Below are positions 44,201 to 51,635 of a stretch of 64,000 nucleotides of DNA, one piece after another (position 1 is the first letter of the stretch; each line of letters starts with the position of its first letter). The stretch is taken from NCBI GenBank assembly GCA_016282835.1, contig JAEELR010000225.1:62001-126000 (forward strand), written 5' to 3'. This stretch comes from Treponema sp. (GTDB lineage: Bacteria > Spirochaetota > Spirochaetia > Treponematales > Treponemataceae). Made by a program: the position numbers and the translations under genes. Below the pieces are notes generated by a model. It worked only from the letters and a program-made list of their open reading frames with translations. It was not told the DNA's origin and searched no databases.

Positions 44201-47200
44201 AATTGATGTTCCGCTTAATAATCTTGCTGCATGCATAACTGAGGTTGCTGTAAATGTAAAATGTTCAAACGGTTATGAACAGGAATGCAAAGGCTTTATA
44301 AATGTAGTAAGAAAAGAGCATCCTGCTGACAATGAACCTAAAGTATACTGGGCACCATTAAAGACAGCATACTTCGATAAAGAAAAGAATTCTTATGTTT
44401 TGAATGACGGTGAAAGCTTGTACGGCTATATCAATATGTCCGGTTCACTTAAGGTTGTTCAGAGTGCAGGTTATAAATCAATCAGTGCTTCCTGTGACGG
44501 CCAGATGTTAAAGCTTGATGCTGCTTCAGACGGTGTATTTAAGGATGTAGTTGTAGCTGTTACCGGAGATAATGGTGCTGCATTTAATTCATCAAAAGTT
44601 GCTCTCATTGTAGACACTTCAAAACCAAAGCTTGATCTTGCTGCCGTAAACAATATGGCTTATGTTGGAAATTCTTTGAGCCTTTCAGGTAAAGTAAGTG
44701 ATGGAAACGGAATTGCAAAACTTGAATACAGTGTAGTAGATAAAAAGCCTTCTGTAAAAAATAGTGACGGCGTATTCGTTGATCCTGAACAGGAGTGGAT
44801 TCCTTTAGAGTTTACAAAAAACGGAAACTTCAGCACAAAGTTGAATTTCTCTATTTACGATGACGGATATATTCCGCTTTCAGTTCGCGTAATGGACTTA
44901 GCAGGAAAAACAAATCAGTATAATTATGTATTCTTTAAGGATATAACACCTCCACAGGTTGAAGTAATTTTACCTGTTGCAGAAATTAAGAAGGATGTCA
45001 GAAACGTCATTAACGGTGAAAATACAATCGTATTTAAAGTAACTGATAATGGCGAAAGGGCTACGGCAAAATATGTAAGTGCTGACGGAAAAAATTCTTC
45101 AGACTTTACAATCAATATGCCTTATTCATTAGTGCCTGAAAAAACAAAGACTAATGCAGAGGGCGAAGAGATTCCTCTTCCTGATGAAGAAAATCCTGTA
45201 AAGACAATGAATCAGCGCCTGCCAAACATGAGAATCGGTACACCGGATCATCCTATAAATAACAGAATGCGCTATGTGTTCACAGATACTGCTGGAAATG
45301 AAACTGCCGTAAATGCATGGGACTTCAGTGTTAACCAGGAAAGTGATATGCCGGTTTCAGAGATTCATTTACCGCTTCCAAACCAGGTAATTACTACAGA
45401 CTTTGTTATTTCGGGAATTATCAGCGATGATGACGGCGGCTGTCAGATTTACTATAAAATTGATGACAGTCCTTATGTTCAGTATGAAAACGGAATGTTT
45501 ACCTCAAGCTTTAAGATTAACAAGAGCTTAATGGATTTGTCAGACAACGAACATAAAATTTCAGTTTATGCCGTTGACCGCAATGGTGTTAAGGGAAATG
45601 CCGTAACTATTCCAATTCGTGTAAGTATGGAACAGCCTAAGGGTGGAATTATCAGTCCTTTACTTATTGAAACAATCAACGGTTCATCAACAATTTCCGG
45701 CTGGGCAGCAGATAAGAACGGAGTTAAGGATGTAAAAGTTTCTGTAGATAACGGTACAACTTATAATGATGCTACAGGTAACGAAAGATGGACATATAAA
45801 TTTGATACACGCGTAATTAAGGACGGAACTCATGTAGTATTCGTTAAGATTGTAGACAACTACGATGTAGAATCAATGTATTCTTACCTTATCAACATTG
45901 ATAACACTCCACCAAATTTAGTTCTTGAACTTCCTCTTGATGACTCTAAGACTTCTAAGAATTTATTCTTTAGCGGACAGACAACAGATAACATCGGCTT
46001 AACTGATTTATACATTACAGTGCGTTCTCTTGAAGGAAAAACAATTCCAAAAGCTTTACAGAAAATGAATCTTGTTCCTGGTGAAATTATTTCTCAGGTT
46101 CTTGATATTAGCTCACTTGATAACGGCTTCTACAACATAGAACTTACTGGACGCGATTCAGCCGGAAACATAACACACGTAAGCCGTAACATAGAACTTG
46201 ATAAAGCACGACCGCTTTCTAAACTTGATTTATTGTATCCGTTAAACGGTCAGCATTTACAGGGTGAGTTCAATGTTTACGGACAGGCCTTAAGTGATAA
46301 AGAAGACGAAATTACAAAGATTGAACTTTATCTTGACGGCAAGGTTTTAACAAAGATTAATGCAGAGGATTTAACTACCAGCAATTACTTTAAGTTCACG
46401 CTAAAGAATTCTATGGAAGCAGAAAATCCTGATGATCCTCCATTTATTTTGAAGGAAGGAAAGCATACTTATAAAACTGTAGCAACAACAACAAAGGGAA
46501 AGACTGTAACTTCTAACGAACAGACCTTCGTATACGATTCTTATGGTCCTTGGATTAAGCTCGATAACTTTACTTATGGTGATTACGCTGTAAACAGACC
46601 TCTGTTAAAGGGAAGTGCAGGTTACAGTTTAACTGATGAAGAAAAAGCAAAACTAAAGGATAAAGCAACTCCAAGTGAAGAGAGAAAAGCAATTGAAGGA
46701 AAACGCTTAAAGCAGATCTGGTTAAGCTTTGATAACGGTAAAACTTTTGAACCTGTTGCAAAACCTGGAAAATCAAACTGGGAATATCGTGTAGAAAATC
46801 TTGATATTGCAGATGGTATTTATTTTATGCTTGTAAAGGCTGAAATGTATAACGGTGAAAATGCAGTAACAAGAACAGTTGTACAGGTAGACAAGCAGGC
46901 ACCTTCTATCAGGCTTCTTTCTCCTGGTGAAGGCGGACACTATAACCAGGTACTTACATTTGAAGGACTTTCGAGCGATAATGTTGCCCTTAAAGACGTT
47001 AAGATTGAGCTTCGTCAGGGTGATAAAAATACTTATGAAGTTCCGGAATTTATTCAGGGTCTGTACTTTGATGTAAATGTCTGGGGTGCAACTTTATACA
47101 GCGTTGGTGCGGGTTTAACCTTCTTTAATGATGCGGTAAAAGTTCAGGTTCAGTACGGACAGTTCACAAAAGAACAGCGATACTTTATATGTGACTTATT

Positions 47201-47585
47201 CGGAGTTCCTCGTACAGATTATCGATTTGGTGGAACCGCAATTGGTGGAAAGATTATTGCACAGATTGGTTATGTACCATTCAGATACTTCTTTGGTCGT
47301 GACTGGGACTGGCTTTCTGCAACCTTTGCTTTGGGTGCTAACTTCCAGTACTTCAGCGATTCAAGTGCGTCAAAGATTACGGGTGAACCGGTTCCTCAGA
47401 TTATGTCTGCTGCCTTTGTTCAGATTGAGTTCCCTAGAATTACAATCTCTAAGAACAAATTATTCCGTACCAGTTCGTTCTACTTAGAGCCTCAGGTATG
47501 GTTTATTCCATCTGATATTGCAGGAGAAGATGCAAAGAAACAGGTATTCACAATGTCCGGTGGTATTAGATTAAACGTATTCTAA
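41232..47585 (+). CDS. Giant surface protein: tandem Ig-like domains with a barrel-like C-terminus
   Basis: The 2117-residue protein begins with a signal peptide (cleavage near TAYS). It contains about ten or more Ig-like modules of 90-110 residues, up to about residue 1940. Each module follows a pattern such as ISGxxxDxxGI..ysvDgG followed by a W-S-Y strand and DGxHxixVxAxDxxG. The last module is cut short. The final 175 residues change character to alternating aromatic strands (FDVNVWGATLYSVGAGLTFF to SGGIRLNVF), which suits a beta-barrel anchor. The protein is therefore probably anchored in the outer membrane with a long repeat stalk facing out or into the periplasm. GGGGGCAG precedes the ATG. 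I do not know a characterised homologue. Confidence 0.85.
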   Translation: MIKKISISLFMLLVIISTAYSKRFTIDKSLGDESSWQETFNIDGKKNGKYNILVTAEDDAENKVVAGPYNIIIDAESDLPIPSITNPTENMRIIGNLNIVGTCIDDDEVDEVWLILDGDEKNPVKAKGTEYWSYDLDTSNLPEGPHTIEVYGIDNGNIEAYIDEEGNIDESKLKPKIGYYRDEKGKRKVLTWQLDRRAPVIGIKSDNHYMGELVSGKINLIGTVTDGNGIADLEYSLDGGTYYTRLKSKQEKMSRPDENGNTSFWSFNIPVDTTKFNDGPVTCRIKATDNAGSIGRYTFLFFVDNTKPEVKIITPQVDEVCYGKIVISGYVQDANGIESIKWKWGDETGEFPLTPGNPYWVKEVDSTGKNKSETFVITATDTMGNTVNVSRVIPLDQELDKPVVQILYPQDGVNIESDEDFLYLRGIATDSEGVAKVTWTLDGGEEHVVECNGVFYDKIDTLLSNGSHTISVWAEDKNGIKGNVVSSKFNAKGTAPTFKEPVLVTGKATPQEFKDGVLINPESDTAYEIAINSTCGLAVIEYEIKNDAATYAKAVPIANGANDASLKIPLNLPEIPWGVVTINVKARDIFDRETVKTSILKLQDLTSMHTETPGVYFNDSTIDEDGGVFVNENAPLTGYFAGGKIAGTPEIVPSIRGVKVSVQENSIIIESPNKTNEFTVRVTTTTGAVYESRKLHFKVPETPPVIAIDENPLFDSEKGIPFTFETPDDSLKISGSVTADSDVKLQYRILSVKADVNDWGFVTSSEVQEPTEYTRVSLNRKNQFNITNLNFNTFVDGVSVIELVATNSAGLSSAYGVFVRKIPYAPVKEVIGDDGKPLTKANPKLYWLQGLDYYGVCIYQGTTDNDIYYVRAESLSADPAPLLYNATPTDLESKKKLTSYGAEPLTVHAPVDLNAHIKSVAGIDYCSGMNVVVEKGVQKDKIPVATFTVETNAALDSAAYTLTGEKISETDVPQTGKASIRTIEEGRLYEIDVPLNNLAACITEVAVNVKCSNGYEQECKGFINVVRKEHPADNEPKVYWAPLKTAYFDKEKNSYVLNDGESLYGYINMSGSLKVVQSAGYKSISASCDGQMLKLDAASDGVFKDVVVAVTGDNGAAFNSSKVALIVDTSKPKLDLAAVNNMAYVGNSLSLSGKVSDGNGIAKLEYSVVDKKPSVKNSDGVFVDPEQEWIPLEFTKNGNFSTKLNFSIYDDGYIPLSVRVMDLAGKTNQYNYVFFKDITPPQVEVILPVAEIKKDVRNVINGENTIVFKVTDNGERATAKYVSADGKNSSDFTINMPYSLVPEKTKTNAEGEEIPLPDEENPVKTMNQRLPNMRIGTPDHPINNRMRYVFTDTAGNETAVNAWDFSVNQESDMPVSEIHLPLPNQVITTDFVISGIISDDDGGCQIYYKIDDSPYVQYENGMFTSSFKINKSLMDLSDNEHKISVYAVDRNGVKGNAVTIPIRVSMEQPKGGIISPLLIETINGSSTISGWAADKNGVKDVKVSVDNGTTYNDATGNERWTYKFDTRVIKDGTHVVFVKIVDNYDVESMYSYLINIDNTPPNLVLELPLDDSKTSKNLFFSGQTTDNIGLTDLYITVRSLEGKTIPKALQKMNLVPGEIISQVLDISSLDNGFYNIELTGRDSAGNITHVSRNIELDKARPLSKLDLLYPLNGQHLQGEFNVYGQALSDKEDEITKIELYLDGKVLTKINAEDLTTSNYFKFTLKNSMEAENPDDPPFILKEGKHTYKTVATTTKGKTVTSNEQTFVYDSYGPWIKLDNFTYGDYAVNRPLLKGSAGYSLTDEEKAKLKDKATPSEERKAIEGKRLKQIWLSFDNGKTFEPVAKPGKSNWEYRVENLDIADGIYFMLVKAEMYNGENAVTRTVVQVDKQAPSIRLLSPGEGGHYNQVLTFEGLSSDNVALKDVKIELRQGDKNTYEVPEFIQGLYFDVNVWGATLYSVGAGLTFFNDAVKVQVQYGQFTKEQRYFICDLFGVPRTDYRFGGTAIGGKIIAQIGYVPFRYFFGRDWDWLSATFALGANFQYFSDSSASKITGEPVPQIMSAAFVQIEFPRITISKNKLFRTSSFYLEPQVWFIPSDIAGEDAKKQVFTMSGGIRLNVF

Positions 47586-47613
47586 TAGAAGACTGGTATA
47601 AGTAGAAAATAAT

Positions 47614-47652
47614 AAAAGCTGTCTGTACACTTCAAATACAGGCAGCTTTTTT
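47614..47652 (+). terminator. Rho-independent terminator after the Ig-repeat gene
   Basis: AAAAGCTGTCTGTA (47614-47627) pairs with TACAGGCAGCTTTT (14 bp, one G-U), followed by further T residues. Because both arms end in A/T runs, it could also serve the minus strand. Confidence 0.9.
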
Positions 47653-47672
47653 GTTGTTGAATGAAAAAACGC

Positions 47673-47697
47673 GGTGGTTGAGGCTCTCGAAACCACC
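47673..47697. repeat. Family A repeat
   Basis: GGTGGTTGAGGCTC followed by TCGAAACCACC, directly behind the terminator and before the end of the convergent gene. Confidence 0.85.
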
Positions 47698-47710
47698 ATG
47701 TCGGGTAAGT

Positions 47711-48958
47711 TTATTTATTATTTATAATCATTTTTTTTAGTTCCTGCGTAAAATTAAAAACCTGTGAACTTGTTGTAAAGGCTGAATTGTAAACTGGAAC
47801 TATCGGAGCGTTTCCTGAAGCAATCCAGAAGCGTGCATCATCTGCCTGTAAGTCCGGCGTGTGGCAGCGGGCAAGCACAGGGGCAAGTCCTGTAGAGTAA
47901 GAGAGTGATTCCTGAGTTTCTACAGAAATTAATTTTTTTGCAATATATTTAACATGCTTTTTGCCGGAAAGCGGAACTTCGCAGATTGTATTTGCTATAC
48001 AGCAGCGCTCGTCATTACTTCTTCTTGAAGGAAAGAACGAAAGTCTCTGGTTTGTATACTGTGGAACTGAAACATAATGTGTTAAAGCCTTAGAAGAAAG
48101 CTCTCTGTGTTCACCAAGAGTTGTAATTACAATAGAAGCAATTTCATCTTCCATAAAAAACTCAACATCAGCAGAAGTCATATGATATACATTTCGTGGA
48201 AGTACATTATCATTTGTCAGTTTTGAAAGAAATCTAATCCCGTCTTTAAAAGGGAAATCAACTCTATTAAACAAAGGTGCATAATCTGAATCTTTATAAT
48301 CTGCTATTACACTTGAAATCTCTTCTGTTTCTGCTTTTCCGCAATAAACTTCATTAAAGGCTGTTAATACATTGAGAAGCATATTGTTGTCAGCGCCTGC
48401 AAAAACAACCGGGAACTGTGACTTGCCAACGAGGCTATACATGTATTTTTCTAAATCACCAAAAGATGTAAATATAGGCTCATTCTGCTTTTTTAAATCT
48501 TTTGTATTTAAAAGAATTTCTACATTATCCATAAGAAGCGGAACAGCATTTACTTTATTTGAATTCAAGAAGACTGCATTTGAAGCGGCATTAGTTGTTG
48601 TTCCTTCGAGAATTGAAGAGTCGAGTGCAAACTTTTCTTTCTTAGATTCATTTATTACTTCGTAAGTGTTTTTACCTTTATACATAATCAGTAAATCAAC
48701 TTTGTTTGAAAGAATATTTACAGCGGGAACACTTGTATCAAAAGAAACATATTTATAGCGGAACGGCTTTCCGTTTTTGTCAGTTATTTTTTCTAACTCG
48801 CCGGCAAATTTTTCCTGCAGAGAAGAACTTATTCCATAAAATCCTATATTTACTTTTGTGCCTAATGCAGCTTTTGTAATTGAAGCTGTAAGTAATACCA
48901 GTATTACACAGATGATGCTTATAAAAGCGATTTTAAGTGATTTATTCATTTTACTCAT
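47711..48958 (-). CDS. Periplasmic substrate-binding-like protein, membrane-anchored
   Basis: The 415-residue protein has an uncleaved-looking N-terminal membrane segment (about 8-30) and a two-lobed binding-protein-like sequence. VNIGFYGISSSLQEKFAGEL, LIMYKGKNTYEVINES and GKSQFPVVFAGADNNMLLN recall extracellular solute-binding proteins. No transporter genes are adjacent, so its ligand and partner are unknown. The start may be ATG 48958 or ATG 48949 (MNKSLKIA). A -10 box lies 7 nt before 48958 and there is no ribosome binding site, which favours 48958 on a leaderless message. It is divergent from purH. Confidence 0.7.
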   Translation of the reverse strand: MSKMNKSLKIAFISIICVILVLLTASITKAALGTKVNIGFYGISSSLQEKFAGELEKITDKNGKPFRYKYVSFDTSVPAVNILSNKVDLLIMYKGKNTYEVINESKKEKFALDSSILEGTTTNAASNAVFLNSNKVNAVPLLMDNVEILLNTKDLKKQNEPIFTSFGDLEKYMYSLVGKSQFPVVFAGADNNMLLNVLTAFNEVYCGKAETEEISSVIADYKDSDYAPLFNRVDFPFKDGIRFLSKLTNDNVLPRNVYHMTSADVEFFMEDEIASIVITTLGEHRELSSKALTHYVSVPQYTNQRLSFFPSRRSNDERCCIANTICEVPLSGKKHVKYIAKKLISVETQESLSYSTGLAPVLARCHTPDLQADDARFWIASGNAPIVPVYNSAFTTSSQVFNFTQELKKMIINNK

Positions 48959-48965
48959 AGAGCGA

Positions 48966-48994
48966 ATTTTACCACATTTGTTTTGTAATGAGAA
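48966..48994 (-). promoter_or_regulatory. Promoter for the binding-protein-like gene, predicted leaderless
   Basis: Minus strand: TTCTCA (48994-48989), 17 nt, extended -10 TGGTAAAAT with TAAAAT at 48971-48966, then 7 nt to the ATG at 48958. Confidence 0.5.
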
Positions 48995-49011
48995 GAAAAA
49001 ACTTGTGCTCG

Positions 49012-49040
49012 TTGTATAAACCTTTTTTTTGATGTATATT
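49012..49040 (+). promoter_or_regulatory. Promoter of purH, predicted leaderless
   Basis: TTGTAT (49012-49017), 17 nt, TATATT (49035-49040), then 7 nt to the ATG at 49048. It is back to back with the promoter of the divergent gene, 17 nt apart at their -35 boxes. Confidence 0.6.
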
Positions 49041-49047
49041 CCTTGCT

Positions 49048-50220
49048 ATGAAAGAACTTGAGTTAAAGTATGGTTGTAACCCTAATCAAAAACCTGCTAG
49101 GGTTTATATGGAAGATGGCGACTTACCTATTACTGTATTGAATGGTAAGCCAGGATTTATTAACCTTCTTGACGCATTGAATGGCTGGCAACTTGTTAAA
49201 GAACTGGAAGAGGCTACAGGAGTTGTTGCTGCAACTTCATTCAAGCATGTTTCTCCTGCTGGAGCTGCAATAGGACGACCTCTTTCTGATACACTAAAGA
49301 AAATTTACTACACAGATGATGTTGAACTTACACCAATGGCTTGTGCTTATGCCCGTGCAAGAGGTGCAGACAGAATGTCTTCTTTTGGAGATTTTATTGC
49401 TTTAAGTTCAAAGTGCGATAAAGCAACAGCTCTCTTAATTAAGAAAGAAGTTTCTGACGGAATTATTGCTCCTGCTTATGATGATGATGCCCTGGAAATT
49501 TTAAAGGAAAAGAAAAAGGGCGGTTATTGTGTTCTTCAGATTGATGCAAACTATGTTCCTGCTGCCGTTGAAAAGAAACAGGTATTTGGAGTTACTTTTG
49601 AACAGGGTCATAACTTTATTAAACTTGATGATGAATGTTTAAAAAATATTGTTTCTGAAAACAAGACACTTTCAAAAGAAGAAAGAGACAATCTTTTGAT
49701 TTCACTGATTATCTTAAAGTACACACAGTCTAATTCAGTATGCTATGTTAAAGACGGACAGGCTATAGGAATTGGTGCTGGACAGCAGAGCCGCATTCAC
49801 TGTACCCGTCTTGCAGGCGATAAAGCAGATAAATGGTGGTTAAGACAGAGTCCAAAAGTTTTAGGCCTACAGTTTAAGGATGACATAAAGAGAGCCGACC
49901 GCGACAACACAATCGATATTTATACAAGTGATGACTACGATGATGTTTTAGCTGAAGGCGTATGGCAGAATTTCTTTAAGGTAAAGCCGGAAGTATTTAC
50001 CCGCGAGGAAAGACGCGAATGGATTAAGAAGAATACTGATGTTGCTGTAGGCAGTGACGCATTCTTCCCGTTTGGTGACAATATCGAAAGAGCACATAGA
50101 AGCGGTGCAAAAGTTGTTGCTCAGCCAGGCGGTTCAATCCGTGACGACAATGTTATTGAAACCTGTAACAAGTATGGAATGGTAATGGCCTTTACAGGAG
50201 TAAGACTTTTCCATCACTAA
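49048..50220 (+). CDS. purH: Stand-alone AICAR transformylase (PurH C-terminal domain type)
   Basis: The enzyme formylates AICAR to FAICAR, the penultimate step of IMP synthesis, using 10-formyl-THF. The 390-residue protein contains only the transformylase domain. Catalytic Lys-His motif SFKHVSPAGAA and the RGADRMSSFGDFIALS segment are present, and the chain ends GMVMAFTGVRLFHH as in PurH. The N-terminal IMP cyclohydrolase domain of ordinary bifunctional PurH is absent, so a separate cyclohydrolase must exist elsewhere. Short transformylases of this length are known in some anaerobes. The start is fixed by a promoter 7 nt upstream. Confidence 0.9.
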   Translation: MKELELKYGCNPNQKPARVYMEDGDLPITVLNGKPGFINLLDALNGWQLVKELEEATGVVAATSFKHVSPAGAAIGRPLSDTLKKIYYTDDVELTPMACAYARARGADRMSSFGDFIALSSKCDKATALLIKKEVSDGIIAPAYDDDALEILKEKKKGGYCVLQIDANYVPAAVEKKQVFGVTFEQGHNFIKLDDECLKNIVSENKTLSKEERDNLLISLIILKYTQSNSVCYVKDGQAIGIGAGQQSRIHCTRLAGDKADKWWLRQSPKVLGLQFKDDIKRADRDNTIDIYTSDDYDDVLAEGVWQNFFKVKPEVFTREERREWIKKNTDVAVGSDAFFPFGDNIERAHRSGAKVVAQPGGSIRDDNVIETCNKYGMVMAFTGVRLFHH

Positions 50221-50228
50221 GATTTAGC

Positions 50229-50359
50229 CCGGTATGGAGCCCCGAAGTGGGAATGTCTAAAAAGTAATTTCATCCTGGACTTGTTTCAGGTTGGGAAGAA
50301 TACAAGGTCTCAAACTGACCTGACATTCCCATGACCGCAAGGGAAGGGCGAAACACCGG
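50229..50359. repeat. Nested-stem structured element after purH (family C with an inserted repeat)
   Basis: Stems nest in order. CCGGT (50229-50233) pairs with ACCGG (50355-50359). GCCC (50239-50242) pairs with GGGC (50346-50349). A perfect 10-bp stem pairs TGGGAATGTC (50248-50257) with GACATTCCCA (50322-50331). Inside are two small hairpins, CCTG..CAGG and GGTC..GACC. The inner part resembles a family B repeat (CATCCTGGACTTGTTTCAGG); the outer part resembles the element at 34401-34485. It could be a structured RNA or a composite repeat; I cannot assign a known RNA family. Confidence 0.55.
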
Positions 50360-50391
50360 ATTAAGTTTTAATAAATTCTTTTCATATTAAA

Positions 50392-50421
50392 TTGTCTGCC
50401 GGGAAAAAAACTGGCGGACAA
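50392..50421 (+). terminator. Stem-loop before the MinD-like gene
   Basis: TTGTCTGCC (50392-50400) pairs with GGCGGACAA (50413-50421), nine base pairs with one G-U. There is no T tract after it, so its role as terminator of purH transcripts is uncertain. Confidence 0.5.
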
Positions 50422-50462
50422 AATTTAAAAAAATCTAAAAATCTATAAACCCTGCCTGCTAC

Positions 50463-50491
50463 TTTTTAATCCGATTTAAGTATGTTATAAT
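50463..50491 (+). promoter_or_regulatory. Extended -10 promoter for the MinD-lgt unit, predicted leaderless
   Basis: TGTTATAAT, a perfect extended -10 with TATAAT at 50486-50491, is followed by seven T residues and the ATG at 50499. The -35 (TTTTTA at 50463-50468) is poor, as is common with extended -10 promoters. Confidence 0.6.
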
Positions 50492-50498
50492 TTTTTTT

Positions 50499-51635
50499 AT
50501 GCAGATAATTCCAATAGCAAGCGGTAAAGGTGGAGTTGGTAAAAGTCTTTTGAGCGCAAACCTTGCAATCGCTTTAGGTCAAGCTGGTAAAAAAGTTTTA
50601 TTGGTGGATTTAGATTTAGGTGCCTCAAATTTACATTTAGTAATTGGACAGACCTCTCCAAGAGTAGGAATCGGGACTTTTCTTACGGGGCAGTCTACTT
50701 TTGACCAGATAATTATTCCTACTGATTACGAAAATGTTTCTTTTATTGCCGGGGACTCTGAAATTCCGGGGCTTACTTCATTAAAGCAGTCACAGAAAAA
50801 TGAACTTATAAAACACTTTAATAATGCAAACTACGACTATTTGATTTTAGATTTGGGCGCGGGAACTCACTTGACGATTCTTGATATGTTCCTTCTTTCA
50901 CCGCAGGGAATAATCGTTACGGCTCCAACTGTTACGGCTACCCTTAACGGATATCTTTTCTTAAAGAATGTTACTTTCAGGATGATGTACAACACATTTA
51001 AAAAAGATACTCCGGCTTACAAATATCTTGAACAGTTAAAGAAAGATTCTGCTTCTTTACAGAGACTTTATCTTCCAAAGCTGATAGAAAATCTTGAAAG
51101 CGTAGATCCTGAAAACACAAAAATTTTTAAGAGCCGAATGAAAGAGTTCAGGCCGCGTTTGATTCTAAATATGATTGATGATCCGAAAGACACAGACCGT
51201 GCACAAAAAATCAGGCGTTCGTGCCAGCAGTATCTGGGTGTGGATCTGGAGCATCTTGGAGTGATTTACAGGGACACAATGCAGGATAAGGCACTGGCTT
51301 CCCGTCTTCCGGTAATTATTTATAAACCGCAGTCAGTTATAGGTCAGGGCATTTACAGGGTTGCAGAAAAAATCCTTCAGTCGGAAACACTTAAATTTGA
51401 TGACGATTACGATTTGACTCAGGCTTCAGAAACTTCATTTGAAATTGCAACTGAAGAAGCAAATGATGATTTCTCTCAGAAGATGCAATATATAGAAGAA
51501 TTAACTGGAACCGGCGCGCTGACAATGGGCGAACTTGCTGAAATAATTAAACAGCAGCAGTATGAAATAAAGCAGTTAAAAACAGAAAATACATTCTTAA
51601 AGAAAAAATTAGTTGAGGCTTTGCAGAGACGATGA
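50499..51635 (+). CDS. MinD/ParA-family ATPase, FlhG-like
   Basis: The 378-residue protein begins with the deviant Walker A motif ASGKGGVGKSLLSANLA (residues 7-23), then LLVDLDLGASNLHL and LILDLGAGTH, as in FlhG/MinD-type position-control ATPases. In motile bacteria these set the number or place of flagella; in others, they regulate division. The C-terminal 60 residues form a coiled coil (EIIKQQQYEIKQLKTE). No flagellar genes are in the window. The stop codon overlaps the lgt start (ATGA), so the two are translationally coupled. Confidence 0.85.
   Translation: MQIIPIASGKGGVGKSLLSANLAIALGQAGKKVLLVDLDLGASNLHLVIGQTSPRVGIGTFLTGQSTFDQIIIPTDYENVSFIAGDSEIPGLTSLKQSQKNELIKHFNNANYDYLILDLGAGTHLTILDMFLLSPQGIIVTAPTVTATLNGYLFLKNVTFRMMYNTFKKDTPAYKYLEQLKKDSASLQRLYLPKLIENLESVDPENTKIFKSRMKEFRPRLILNMIDDPKDTDRAQKIRRSCQQYLGVDLEHLGVIYRDTMQDKALASRLPVIIYKPQSVIGQGIYRVAEKILQSETLKFDDDYDLTQASETSFEIATEEANDDFSQKMQYIEELTGTGALTMGELAEIIKQQQYEIKQLKTENTFLKKKLVEALQRR

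Noticed and set aside
50221-50380. Purine, ZTP or other known riboswitch next to purH
   Set aside because: It lies downstream of purH, and conserved sequences of the riboswitch classes I know are absent. The inner part looks like a dispersed repeat.
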